Source of the DNA: Brassica napus
Taxonomy: Eukaryota > Streptophyta > Magnoliopsida > Brassicales > Brassicaceae
Reading direction: 5' to 3'
Assembly (NCBI RefSeq): GCF_020379485.1
Contig: NC_063437.1
Coordinates: 20,423,726-20,487,725 of the forward strand
DNA: 64,000 nucleotides
In this document: one piece after another, positions 37,703-48,708 of the stretch
Position numbering within the stretch: position 1 is the first letter of the stretch
Layout of the letters: each line of letters starts with the position of its first letter
Notes under the pieces: model-generated
The model's database searches: none
Told to the model about the DNA's origin: nothing
The model's input: only the letters and a program-made list of their open reading frames with translations
Program-made: the position numbers and the translations under genes

Positions 37703-37888
37703 ATGGAGATGAAGAAGATTGCCTGCGGAGTTCTTTTCGCTGCTGCCTCCATGACCGCCGTCATGGCTACAGAGGTTGGAGCTCCTGCACCAGGACCCGC
37801 CGCAAGCGGAGCCTCCGTAGCCGTACCGGCTCTTGGCTCATTGGTTGGAGCTTCCCTTGTGTCTCTCTTCACCTACTACTTAAACTAA
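37703..37888 (+). CDS. Arabinogalactan peptide (AGP23-like)
   Basis: A 61-residue secreted glycopeptide precursor, intronless. A cleavable signal ([20 protein letters not shown]..., about 1-22) precedes a very short mature core with Ala-Pro dipeptides ([10 protein letters not shown]), whose prolines would be hydroxylated and O-glycosylated with arabinogalactan. The C-terminal hydrophobic tail ([16 protein letters not shown]) is the GPI-anchor signal. It matches AGP23/At2g41905-type peptides and its position between OXS2 and the kinase is the Arabidopsis order. Start taken at the first Met; the second (residue 3) is equally possible. It acts at the outer plasma membrane/cell wall. Confidence 0.9.
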   Translation: MEMKKIACGVLFAAASMTAVMATEVGAPAPGPAASGASVAVPALGSLVGASLVSLFTYYLN

Positions 37889-38549
37889 ATTAATCTTATA
37901 CAAAAAAATTGATGCCCATGTCTGATTTTGTACGTGTTTAGACAGGCAAAGTGAATAAGACGGAAGACGAATACTTTTGATTATGGTCAGATAAACTTTA
38001 TGTAATGCTGATTAATAAATATACGTTCTTCTCTTCCTTTTGTCCATATTATACGCCATTTTAGGCACCATCATTCGTTTCTTTAATAATGTGCATGCAA
38101 AAATCACCACTCAACATAAAAGCATAATACTGATAATAGACAGCATGATGGACATCTTATTGGATGCTATATCAATCGCATTAGCTGGTTAGTAGCTAAA
38201 ATTATATGCGTAAGAAATATTTCAATCACTATAATTCGCTACTCAACATACAAACTGATACAACGTAACGTAGTGTTATATTCTGCCTGTGGATTTTCTT
38301 AACGTTATCTTATTTAGCTATATGCATTATCTTCTAGAAGGTATACTCAATATTTCCTTTTTTATCCGAGCTACATATTTCCTTTTTTTTTATCCGAGCT
38401 CAATATTTCCTTTTTTTTTCTCAACAAATCATATTAGGATTTCATTTTCCTTTCTGACCAGTCTCAGGTTTATAAATACTCATTGCACTAATAAGATCAT
38501 ACAGAAACAAACCATCAAGATTGATCAGAGCCAAATCACTTGCGAGACA
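37889..38549. other. Spacer between AG-peptide and kinase genes
   Basis: AG-peptide 3' UTR and the promoter of the kinase. At 38346-38415, ATATTTCC plus a T run and ATCCGAGCT is repeated about three times, again resembling serial short poly(T) insertions. A TATA box lies at 38471. Confidence 0.5.
38471..38478 (+). promoter_or_regulatory. TATA box of the MAPKKK-like kinase
   Basis: TATAAATA 79 bp upstream of ATG 38550. It places transcription start downstream of the long upstream in-frame extension, supporting the start at 38550. Confidence 0.6.
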
Positions 38550-39614
38550 ATGCGACCTAACAGAAAGAAACCAAAGATCGATCAGACCAAACCAGATATG
38601 AAGTTCATCAAGTCTCTAGGAAAGGGTACGTACGGCTCCGTAGATCTCTTCAGTTACACCAAAGACGACGGCTCAACGTTCTACAACGCCATGAAGATCT
38701 CTGATTCTAAATACTACAACTCTATCGACAGAGAGTTTAAGGTCCTTTCGAAACTCAGAGGATGTCCTGGAATCGTGCAATCTTTTGGTAACTCACTGCT
38801 TCAAGAAACCGATTCTGATGGAAAGAAAGTCTACAAGATGGCCATAGAGTACGCAGCTGGTGGTAACCTAACCGACTTCATCCGAATAAACCGAAAGTTA
38901 TCGGACACGTTCGTTAAAGACTTCACTCGGATGCTTCTCCAAGGACTTGCGTCGGTACATGACCACGGTTATGTCCACTGCGATCTTAAACCGGAGAATC
39001 TCCTTCTCTTCCCGCGTCACGATCAAGAAACGCGGTTTTGCTCGTACGAGTTAAAGATTTCGGATTTTGGATTGACGATAAAGGCAGGAGAGGAGTCTGT
39101 CTGTTGGGAAACCAAATCTCCGTTTGTCGGAACGCCGTTATACATGTCTCCGGAGTCGGTACGGGACGGTACCGCCGTGGAGAAAACCCTAGACTTGTGG
39201 TCGTTAGGTTGCGTGGTGTTGGAGATGTGTGTAGGTAAGCATCCGTGGGCAGGGCTTAGTGTTGATGATATAAAGTCTCGTTTGTTGTGTGGGAAGGCGC
39301 CGGAGATTCCAGAGACTGTGCCTTGTGACGCAAGGAAGTTTGTGGAGAAGTGTTTTGCAAGAAAGCCTGAAGAGAGGGGAAGTGCTTCTGAGCTGTTGTT
39401 GCATCCGTTTTTGGTCGGAGAGAGGAAGGTGGATGGTGCCGGCGGCGGCGGCGGAGGAGAGAGGAGGCGGGTGGGGTTGAGGATCAGAAAACCACCGGAG
39501 AGGTTTGACGATATTGCAAAGAAGCCATTGAAATTGAAGATTATCTCATCTAAGTCCTCGCAGTTTAAGAGAGTTTCGAATAAACCCCAAAAGGTTAAGA
39601 TTGGTCGTCCTTGA
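38550..39614 (+). CDS. MAPKKK-like Ser/Thr protein kinase (At2g41910/20/30 group)
   Basis: An intronless 354-residue kinase. After a basic N-terminus (MRPNRKKPKI), the domain starts at about residue 18 with GKGTYGS (24-30) and the ATP-binding Lys48 in NAMK. It has HCDLKPEN (143-150), DFG (172-174) and a P+1 loop GTPLYMSPE, and runs to about residue 310. A Gly-rich, basic C-tail follows. HCD in place of HRD makes it a non-RD kinase, normal for this plant MAPKKK subgroup. The frame is open upstream to 38289, but that part precedes the TATA box and is not kinase-like, so the start is set at 38550. Arabidopsis has, as I recall, a tandem trio here; only one copy is present. Confidence 0.88.
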   Translation: MRPNRKKPKIDQTKPDMKFIKSLGKGTYGSVDLFSYTKDDGSTFYNAMKISDSKYYNSIDREFKVLSKLRGCPGIVQSFGNSLLQETDSDGKKVYKMAIEYAAGGNLTDFIRINRKLSDTFVKDFTRMLLQGLASVHDHGYVHCDLKPENLLLFPRHDQETRFCSYELKISDFGLTIKAGEESVCWETKSPFVGTPLYMSPESVRDGTAVEKTLDLWSLGCVVLEMCVGKHPWAGLSVDDIKSRLLCGKAPEIPETVPCDARKFVEKCFARKPEERGSASELLLHPFLVGERKVDGAGGGGGGERRRVGLRIRKPPERFDDIAKKPLKLKIISSKSSQFKRVSNKPQKVKIGRP

Positions 39615-42600
39615 CTCCCAAAATCTAATTTTGCTCCCGTGCAGTAGTTTCCTGAAACTAAAAGTACCGCTGTTACTCTGTCAAAAATGTTAATTTTGGC
39701 GATTATCAAATTGTATGTTATATGAAAATCGATAATGCATATATTTCCAGTTTTTCGAAAATTTATGTCTAGTTAATGTTAATGCTCAATATATTTCCTC
39801 AAATGTTTGGGCCGAAACATAAGGCCTGTTGAAGAATTGGCCCATCGAGAAGCTTAGTGGTAGAATCACCAACATGAAATTAAGGAAGAACTTCTTTTGG
39901 TTAATAATAGGTTTAAGTAGCTAGCCAATGTATATTTTTAGCAACGAAAAATGAGATATATTTATGTATACATGACTCATTTTGACGCACGAGGGTTCTA
40001 ATATTAAAAATCAAATCATTGTAAGAGTTTATGTTTCCTTCTTGAAATTTGTTTGTTTTAGACAAGAAAATTGACAAGAGCGTCGGAGACATATAACATA
40101 ATGTAGAGAAAGTTCCCCACATACATTGTTAAACCATTATCTGAAAAGATGCTTTCACTATATTTTATATGTAGTTATGTATATATAGGAATATTCATAA
40201 ATGGTGGTCCAAATAAAAGAAACAAGACCCATATGAGTTTCAGACAATAATGATAATCACAAACCTACCAAAAGCTTTAGATCTCCCAAAAGCTATAATA
40301 ATCCACATTTCACATTTGTATGTATGTCCATATTGACATTTCACTTACATAGACAGAGCTGAGAGACCCATTCTCTCAAATGTTGTTGTCACTGCCGATA
40401 CAGAAATCTTACTCATTCAATCATGTTTTTTTTTAACCTAACGCTTATTTTTAACTCTCTTCTTTATACTAAATATTTATTCACATTATTTTTTATCCGA
40501 CTCTCTTACACGTTCTGAAACTAACGACTATATAAATTTCAAACAATAAGACATGCAATTTTAAACGTTATCATATATAGGAGTTCTAAGGACACGAGTG
40601 AGAGTAAAGCTAGGCTGATACGTTTTTCTATGCCGAATTTAGAAAAATTATGTCGATTATTGCTGATTTGTAGAACATTGGTGTTTAGTTTTAAACTCAC
40701 TAAGATTGTTCATATATATGGTTTTGCGTTAAATTTTCTAATCTTATGGAAAGGTATGATAGTTTAGTAAAAACAGTCCTCTTTAAGTTGTAAATGTGTA
40801 ATGAACATTATACCATGGGTATTAATTGATCGTGGCATTATTGTATTAAAAAAAATAATGAGTTTGGTGAATTCGATGAAGTGGTGACTTATAGAATAGA
40901 TGGTTTAACACTGAAAGAGACCGGTGAGGTCTTCATGTTGTTTTTAACTCCACTTGCATTTGTTCTATAGCTTTTAATTTTGGGCTTCCTATATATCCTT
41001 CTTATTTTCTGTATTCTTCTTGTGCACAAAAAAACTGTATTCTTCTACTTAAAATAAAATATCTTTCACCATGTATTTTCTATATTACTTTGAAGTTCGG
41101 TCCTTATATATAGCTAAACATTGTGATGTCACATACAAAGGGAAAGGACAAGATATGCTTGTCCCTCAAAATCTAGACTCTTTTTCTCATCTTCTATATT
41201 TATGATCTTTATTTATTACTGGCCACACAATTCACCAATTTTCTTCTGAGAAAACAATAATAAATTAGAGGGAATTTGCTACATATATATATGTAAATAA
41301 GAGGATATAAGAGTGGAAGAGTTGAATCCAAGAAATGGATGTGAAGGCAAGAAAGTGAGAGATATGGTCCCCTCAACAAAGGCCATTAAATCTCTGAGCA
41401 TATGACTGTGACTTTAATGGCAAAGCAAAGAGGTTTGCAATTGCATGATTCAACGAAGAGTTGCTGTTAGGGCTTGGGAGATTTGTGGGCTTTTAAGTGC
41501 ATGTTTTTTGTGGGGTTCAAATGCCATTCGTGGGACCCGATTACATTTTCTTAGATTACTAGTCTATGGTTGTGTTTTTTTGAAGACCTTTTTTTTCTTG
41601 AAGAATTTTCTATTGCATGAGCTTTAAAATGATTATATATAGGCTAATATTGTGGATACTGATTAAGACTTGGGATCAAACAAACTATACAGATCCAAAT
41701 ATTTTTCACAATCTTCGACCGTCCTCGGTACACATTATTTTAAAATACATATTCTAGGTTGTAAAGAGTGTTTTCCTTATTATAGAATAATAAAATAGTT
41801 CTAGAAAATACGTTAAACATTTTTTTATAAATTAATATTGTTTAATGTAAGCTTAAAGCGCTTGAATCACTTATGATGATTTACCAGGGATATAATTCGT
41901 CGATATAGTTTTGAAAATTTAAATTGGATGTTAGGTTTATTTGTGGAAAATAAAGACATGTGGACTCCTCATGCGAAGTCCAAAATCTGCAAAATTATGT
42001 ATGTAAAATAATGTACTTTGGGACCAGTACTTGGCATGGACATTACCATAGTTGAATTAATTTCCGTTCTTACAATACGTTTTGATTAGTCATACATCAC
42101 ATACACATTTTGTGAATCGGTGAATTTGTGCAATGAAGTCACTCTAAAACAACCAGTGTAGGGTAATCCTTCTGAAGCAATTTTGAAGATAGGAACAATT
42201 TTTTCTTAGTTGAAAAATCTATAAATGATGCTTTTTTTCTTTTATAAGAGAATAGTTTCATATGTTGACCAAAAAGGAATAGTTGAGCTATCAACAAATG
42301 GATGATCCATATTGGAGTGTATAGAACAACGAGAAATGATACATATGCCATTAAACAATATAATTTTCTTTATGAAAAAACGTGTAATATTTCTGTGTTC
42401 TTTTTTCTGGGATAATCGTTCATCTCTTTTCATCAAGCAAATATCAAAACTAGTAACAAACTTTGTTTTGTCAACTAACAATATTATTAGATTAAAAATC
42501 AAACTAATGGGATTAAAGTTGGATCTTCTTACAAAATATCAAAATAATTTTTCTTAAAAAAGTATCGAAATTTATTGTGTAGATACATAAAGGTAAATAC

Positions 42601-43508
42601 ATAGTTCAAAAAAAAAAAGACGTGGATCAAATCTTGCCGGATGATCGAGTTGGTAAGTATCATCAATAATAGATTACATTGATGATGGTATGGTGAGAAC
42701 TCTACAAACAAAGGTTCAATATTATGTTTAATTATCTGGTGATGACTGATGACATAGACTAGTTGATTAATTATTAGCATCATTCAATGATCATGCATGT
42801 CCAAGGACCACCTCTCTCTCTTTCTTGTAAGATTATCTTTTCACCAGTCGGGCAAAACATCCAAGAGAGTAAAAATCTGGTCCTTGAGAGAGAGAGAGAG
42901 AGCTATCTTTAAATAGGTCTCTCTCTTATTTCTAGTCTATTAGTAGTAAAATTCATGTACTTAATACGTAGACATAATAACCAAATAGCTAGGTTCATGG
43001 TGTAAAAGAGTACATACCTAACTTCACCGTGGTTACCTACGAACTCTTACTCTATATAGTTCACATCCCATTAGTTATATATTAGTTAATTAGTTTTGAG
43101 TTAAACTTAAATTAAAATTAGAAGTACATAATTAAGGAATCAAGGGTGGTAGGTATCTAATGTGTATATATAATAGATCTTTTACATGTTCCAAAGATTA
43201 TTTTGAACTATTTTAATTTCTTTCTGATTTTTATGTATACAAAACTAGCATTTTAAATTCTGTAAAGAACATATAAAAATCCTTTAAAGAACAAAACAAA
43301 TAATACTATACATGCGAGAGTAATGTGAATCACTTGGTGGATAAAAGTAAAATTGTGATATATATACCCACGGGAAATATAACAATTAATTACCTTAAAA
43401 AGAATTTTAGAAAACCTCTTTATATTAATGCAAAACCTCATCTCTTGTCTTCCTGTCTCTGAAACAGCCAACCTCTCAAACTCATTCATTCCTCACTCTC
43501 TTTCTTCC
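39615..43508. other. Intergenic region upstream of ZFP8
   Basis: A 3.9-kb AT-rich spacer. I see no gene; small open frames lack motifs. A (GA)n microsatellite lies at 42886-42903, with a complementary CT-rich stretch and CAAGGACCA/TGGTCCTTG inverted pair around 42.80-42.88 kb. It probably contains the ZFP8 regulatory region. Confidence 0.55.
42886..42903. repeat. (GA)n microsatellite
   Basis: About nine GA units, about 600 bp upstream of ZFP8. Confidence 0.85.
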
Positions 43509-44273
43509 ATGGACGAAACAAATGGACGAAGAGAAACTCACGATTTCATGAACGTCAATGTTGAATCTTTCTCTCAGCTTCCTTTCATCCGCCGTACTCC
43601 TCCCAAAGAAAAAAGCTCCATTATTCGTCTCTTCGGCCAAGAACTCGTCGGAGACAACTCCTCCGATGCTCAACAAGAAGACTTCTATGTAGATTCTTCC
43701 GAAACCACAACGACCAAGATCAACGAAGAGAGCTCTGAGAATGTCAAGGACAAGGAGAAAGACAAGGAGAAAGACAACAGCAATAACAGGAGATTCGAGT
43801 GTCACTACTGTTTCAGAAACTTCCCAACTTCTCAAGCCCTAGGTGGACACCAAAACGCTCACAAACGCGAACGTCAACACGCCAAACGCGGTTCTATGCC
43901 ATCATACCTTCATCATGCTGACCATCACCACGTCTACGGCTTCCTAAACAACCATCACCACCGTCACTATCCCACGTGGACGACGGAAGCTAGATTCTAC
44001 GGTGGTGGAGTAGGAGGAAACCAAACGCCGTCGTATTACTCACGCACTCTTCTTCCTCCTCCTTCTTCTTCTAACCCACCGATGATCAACGGAAGTCCTT
44101 TGGGTTTGTGGCGTGTACCACCACCTTCCACGTCAGCAAACGCTATTCATGGCGTTTACTCAGCTTCACCAGCGTTTCAAACGCATGAGCAGGAGCGTAA
44201 AGAATCGAACTGGCCGTACAGATTGATGAAACCTAATGTGCAGGATCATGTGAGTCTCGATCTTCATCTTTGA
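43509..44273 (+). CDS. ZFP8: Single C2H2 zinc finger repressor ZFP8
   Basis: An intronless 254-residue transcription factor. It has one plant-type C2H2 finger at about residues 96-120 (Cys98, Cys101, His114, His118) with the hallmark QALGGH DNA-contact motif, a Lys/Asp/Glu-rich patch just before it, His-rich and Pro/Ser-rich middle regions, and a C-terminal EAR-type repression motif SLDLHL. The beginning MDETNGRRETHDFMNV and the end PNVQDHVSLDLHL match Arabidopsis ZFP8, a nuclear factor in gibberellin/cytokinin control of trichomes. The frame extends upstream to 43428, but the conserved Met at 43509 is the family start. No defect seen. Confidence 0.93.
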   Translation: MDETNGRRETHDFMNVNVESFSQLPFIRRTPPKEKSSIIRLFGQELVGDNSSDAQQEDFYVDSSETTTTKINEESSENVKDKEKDKEKDNSNNRRFECHYCFRNFPTSQALGGHQNAHKRERQHAKRGSMPSYLHHADHHHVYGFLNNHHHRHYPTWTTEARFYGGGVGGNQTPSYYSRTLLPPPSSSNPPMINGSPLGLWRVPPPSTSANAIHGVYSASPAFQTHEQERKESNWPYRLMKPNVQDHVSLDLHL

Positions 44274-44380
44274 CACTTTGTTTTTGGTATCCATCATCAC
44301 TTTAACTTAGCCGTGATGAGACTTGTTTGAACGGTAAAGCCTATTCTTCTGTGAGTCTTAGAGAGAAAAAAAAGAATACA

Positions 44381-44418
44381 AACTAAGGAGAACTTTTGTC
44401 AAAAAAACTAAGGAGAAC
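44381..44418 (+). mobile_element. Micro-retroposon in the ZFP8 3' flank
   Basis: AACTAAGGAGAAC is duplicated at 44381-44393 and 44406-44418. The 12-nt insert is TTTTGTC followed by A's, a plus-strand poly(A) tail. Confidence 0.5.
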
Positions 44419-45314
44419 CAACATAATGTGTAGATCTTGAACCTTTGAGGAATTTTCAGTTTTGAGTTTATATTGTTATGATTATTGTTAAGGAATAATA
44501 TTTGATTTAATTAGTATAATTTATTCATGCATTTTCCTCTGAATCAGTGTTCAAGAAAGCTATAATTAATGGGCGTTGATACAACACCTAACATCTAAAA
44601 AGTTTAATCGGAAGCTTAAATTATTACTTAACCGGTATGAATACAAATTATAATAATATATTCATTCCGTTCTCGAAATTAAAATTTTTTAAAGTGTTTA
44701 CGATTATTAAAAATTTAATAAATATTTATAATTTAATTTTTCTTTTACTTTATTATACACTTTTCAATAATTTTTCACCAATGAAATTTAATCAATTCAA
44801 ATATTTTCATTTAATTTTTTTAGAAGTATAAAAAATATCTTAAACATATATAAAATCTATTTTTGTGGAACAAGTAAAAATCTAAAACATGTTAGGAAAC
44901 GGAATGAGTACTAAATATAACAGTATACTATAAAAATATTTGAACGATGGTCTGAATAATACATTTATCCCAAAATAAATCATCAGTTCACTTCTGAATT
45001 CTGTTATATGGCTTCAAGATTCTAAATAGGAACATTAAATTAAGTGTCGTGGAAGTCATACATAAGCTCCTACTTTCTCTGTTGTAGCAGTCAAGAAAAT
45101 TCAAGTCTCGATCAATTTGTGTCATTAAGTCAAATTTGTATGTCTTTTAAAACAATTAAAACCCTCAAATCTCTTTAGATCCAAACGTTCAGTCTATGTT
45201 TTACCAAACGGTCTTTTACCGAATCAAGAGCCAAAGAAGAAAGCTCTTGATGTTGATGATGATGAATGATTCGGTGACTGTGGGGATCACTGAAGACAAT
45301 GGACAAGACAAGAG

Positions 45315-45316
<2 letters not shown>

Positions 45317-45348
<32 letters not shown>
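45317..45348. repeat. (GA)n microsatellite
   Basis: About 15 GA units, adjacent to a short hairpin at 45355-45421. Confidence 0.9.
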
Positions 45349-45355
<7 letters not shown>

Positions 45356-47161
45356 TTGAGAAGTGAAAGTGGTCCATGTTACAAATGTAGAGTTAGCCAA
45401 AGAGAGCTTTCACATCTCAACACACAGAACCTAAAGCCTTTCCTCAAAAGATTTCTTCTTTAGTTTCTTTTCAGACTTTTTTGGGGCATTTCAAAGAGAA
45501 TTATCAATCAAGCTGTCTACCAATATAGTTACTTGTTCATACTCTACACATACACCATAATCATTAACTTGAAAGAACATGACCATGTTTCTTGCTAATA
45601 GCCTCCAGAGAATAGAGTTTGATAGAAGCACATACACCTTTACAGTAACAAAGGCCTAGAAGAATCATAAGTTATTAATCTCATATCTCCTTAGAAGAAG
45701 CAATGATATCAATCATCGTACCTAACATGTGCCTTTATGTGTTACACTAATCAAAACATTAAAGTCAACCGTATGCACCTATGACTTTTGCTTTAGATAA
45801 AAGCTAGAGTTTTCTAGTTTTGGCATGTCTTCAGTCACCGATTGCCTCGCACCATATTTAGAAGATAAAAATCAACAACTAATGATATGCTTGTTCGCAT
45901 TATAATTACCAACTGGTGCATATCATACCAAAGCTAACCGATATATAAAGGCTAAAAGACAGATAATCTCACTTGATCACCTCTTCTAGGAAAGGATATG
46001 AAAAGGGTAATTACTAATTACCCAACAAACGACAAGTTTATATTGAGGCTAAAATGCAGTTTATTTAGAAGTCTATTATATACAACAACTGTTATTGATT
46101 ATGTCTTTAATATGGTAAGCTTAATTCTCTAATTAATTATATCATAAAAAGTTGTAGCAATCACGATTGGTAATATCTAACTAATTAAGTAAGTTATACA
46201 ACCAATCCTATAAGTCTATAAACATATTGTTGTGATAACAAATGACCAAACTCAGCCCGTCAAAAGATTTTACAGCCAAGTCTTATGGATTGTTTTTGAA
46301 CAAACTGGTTGCAGCATCACATGGGGAAAAAGACAGATATGCCCTAGTCGAGACAGTTGTTTGGATAACAAAGCTGCAGAGAGTCTAAACCAGAGAACAC
46401 AGTACATCTGAGAATTACGTGATGGTTTTATCAAATTATGGAAATTTAAGGATATATGGTGTCAAAGAGTTAACATATCAAGAGCAGCTAGAAAAGGACC
46501 CCACCAAAGTTAATGCAATGTAGAAGGGAAAGCATGTGATGAACAAAATGATAAAAGAAGCACATAATAAAGACGTGTGAAGAGCATACACATACATTAT
46601 GTAAAAACCTTAGGACCACTTTTTCTCTGCTCACTTGTCTCTTTTTTAGATATGTAAAAAGGACTAGTGGAATTTAAGGAACATCGGCCCACAACCCTAG
46701 GAAAGTTGCAACTTGAGGATGATGATAGTTCTAACTGTACACATCTCAAAACACCCCTTTCAGAATAGAACTCACATTCTGAGGATACACAAACAATGCA
46801 AGCTTCCAAAATGGTGGCCTTGTTTTGGTAACCAAAGCTAACATAAAGTTACACCGACCCTATCTATCCAGACCATGTGGTTAGTCCTTTAGACTCTGGT
46901 TGCTTATTACTATACTAATTTTCAAAAATATGATGTTATGTAAGGATTCAAGGAAAACGTATTAAAATTTATGAATTTGGATTAATATGTACAAAATAGC
47001 CACTGAGAAGACACTATTCATGTAGTTACATGACTGCTTGTAAAATGAACCAGGAAGATATTGTTAATAATCATTGTAATAGTTACATTATATGACTTGA
47101 TAAGCTGCTCAGCCAGGCTAGTAGAATAGATTCTTGTTTATCTGTGCTGATTTCATTTTAC

Positions 47162-48299
47162 CTATTCTTTCAGAGTTCGAGAGAGGTAATATTCTTCGAT
47201 ATGGCGGGTGAGCATAGAGATCCCATAATGTGAAGCACTTGAAGATGCATAATACGAGGTTACTGTCAGCTGATCCAATATTGTTACAAGATCAAAAAGT
47301 TCAGGTGCTTTCTTGAAAGAAAACATACAGATGTATATACATATACATGAGAACTCATGGACATAACACTTCTTTGGGGTAAATATAAAAACAGAGAACT
47401 CCAACAGCTAATTATAATCACACAGGTTCAAAACACAGCCCTTTCACAATATTTCAGGACAATGGGGCATGCATTTAATCACTAACGCAGGATATATTGA
47501 TAATGCACATTTAGGGACAAAGTGAAGCAAGTCACCAAAGAAGATCATGTTACCTCCAAAGGCAGCCCCTACACCTGAATATCCTAACAGCAATGGAACC
47601 TACAAGTAAAAGCTATAAGTGAGAAGCAAAAGAACATTCATATGAAGAAGTACAGAACTAGGAGACAAGGCAAGATCAAATACATACTCCTACAAGAAAG
47701 GAGAGCCGCTTTGACCCAGGAAACCGATTTTGAAGATAGGGTATCCCTGAAAGACAAAAGAAACGAGATCCATGACATTGTAGAAATGATTTGATAACAA
47801 GGGAATCATGTGATACCTGTATTGAAAGCATGGACGGGACTAAGCAAGCCACCAATACCAGAACCAGCCTATTGCACATTGGATAACCTAGTTAGAAACA
47901 TAATAGTTCTACATGCACAACAATCAAATAAATTCGATTTCCACGTTGTCAAAAAAAGCTGATACATGTCACGGTAGTACCAAACCAAAACATTACTAAA
48001 GGAAAACTCAAAACCAAACCAAAACTGACCACAGCAGCAGCATCATGCAGAACCGAAGTGATCACTCTCCTTCTCCTGATGACAAGAACAAAAGAAACTG
48101 TTTTTATTTTTTCAGACACCATCATAACTAAAAAAGAACACTGAAACAAACTTTGACAGCTCACTGGATTAGGGTTTAAGAGGGAAAGGCAACGAGGACA
48201 CCGAGCAGAACCAAGACCAGGGTTCATTGTCGGATCATAATCAAGATTCCCACGCCTCAGCTTCTCTTCGTATACTTCTCTCGTTCCCATCTCTCTCAA
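47162..48299 (-). CDS. Small conserved plant protein, At2g41945-like, with a frame problem at exon 1/2
   Basis: Exon 1 (48299-48165) encodes MREMGTREVYEEKLRRG...RCPRCLSLLNPNP with a CPxC pair. Following coding segments are ITSVLHDAAAV (from about 48075), AGSGIGGLLSPVHAFNTG, IPYLQNRFPGSKRLSFLVG, VPLLLGYSGVGAAFGG, and VTSYYASSSASHYGISMLTRHIEE to the stop at 47162. They join through good GT-AG borders with matching phases, except that exon 1 ends in phase 0 and every available acceptor of exon 2 is one phase off. The spliced frame would stop after about 56 residues. Gly-rich hydrophobic segments suggest a membrane or organelle protein. Function unknown to me. Three TGGGCC/T boxes lie just upstream. 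Either a small indel, an unrecognised splice site or a sequence error. Confidence 0.65.
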
Positions 48300-48708
48300 T
48301 CGCCGATCACCTGCTCTCTTCCCTGAACATGCTCCACCGTCGCTACACCATCAATGGGCCTTATGGGCTTCGTTATCTCGGCCCAAAGATAAACTCTACT
48401 GAACACACTCAGAAGATAGAAAAGATCATAAAGGCTGGATAAGTATCCGAGTCCTCGAGGGTTTTGGTTTCAATGAGCTCAGAAAAGAGAAACAGAGTAC
48501 ATCGTTTTTTAATTTGTATCTGACAGCTAATTTAATATTTCTAGCTGGCTTCTTACAACCAAAAAGAGAGAGATTGCTTTAAACCAATGAAAATTATAAG
48601 TTACATTCGATTTAAGTAACAACATCTTATATAACCAACAATCATTTTTGTTTGAACAAAATAAGGCATAACAACAACAAAAACAAGAGAAATGGTGAAT
48701 TGGTTAAT
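48300..48708. other. Spacer between At2g41945-like and PTI1-like genes
   Basis: Holds the promoter of the left gene (site II cluster) and the 3' UTR of the kinase. Nothing else is seen. Confidence 0.5.
48355..48385 (-). promoter_or_regulatory. Cluster of three site II (TGGGCC/T) boxes
   Basis: TGGGCC at 48355-48360, TGGGCT at 48364-48369 and GGCCCA at 48380-48385, 56-86 bp above the start of the minus-strand gene. Such clusters bind TCP factors and are common in promoters of organelle and ribosome-related genes. Confidence 0.5.

Larger units (their letters stand above)
44274..47161. other. Intergenic region right of ZFP8
   Basis: 2.9 kb without a recognisable gene. It contains a micro-insertion (44381-44418), a (GA)n microsatellite (45317-45348), and a hairpin (45355-45421). 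The rest is unremarkable AT-rich DNA. Arabidopsis genes At2g41950/60 that I would expect near here are not seen. Confidence 0.5.

Noticed and set aside
39023..39709. 228-codon antisense frame over the kinase
   Set aside because: A shadow of the intronless kinase gene. No motifs of its own.
42632..42760. Possible degenerate SINE or C/D snoRNA (TGATGAT ... CTGA)
   Set aside because: Box motifs are weak, spacing is wrong and no terminal stem was found. AT-rich DNA gives such matches by chance.
42800..42903. CT/GA-rich inverted pair as a microRNA precursor
   Set aside because: Pairing is limited to a 9-bp core plus simple-sequence repeats. No known miRNA sequence recognised.
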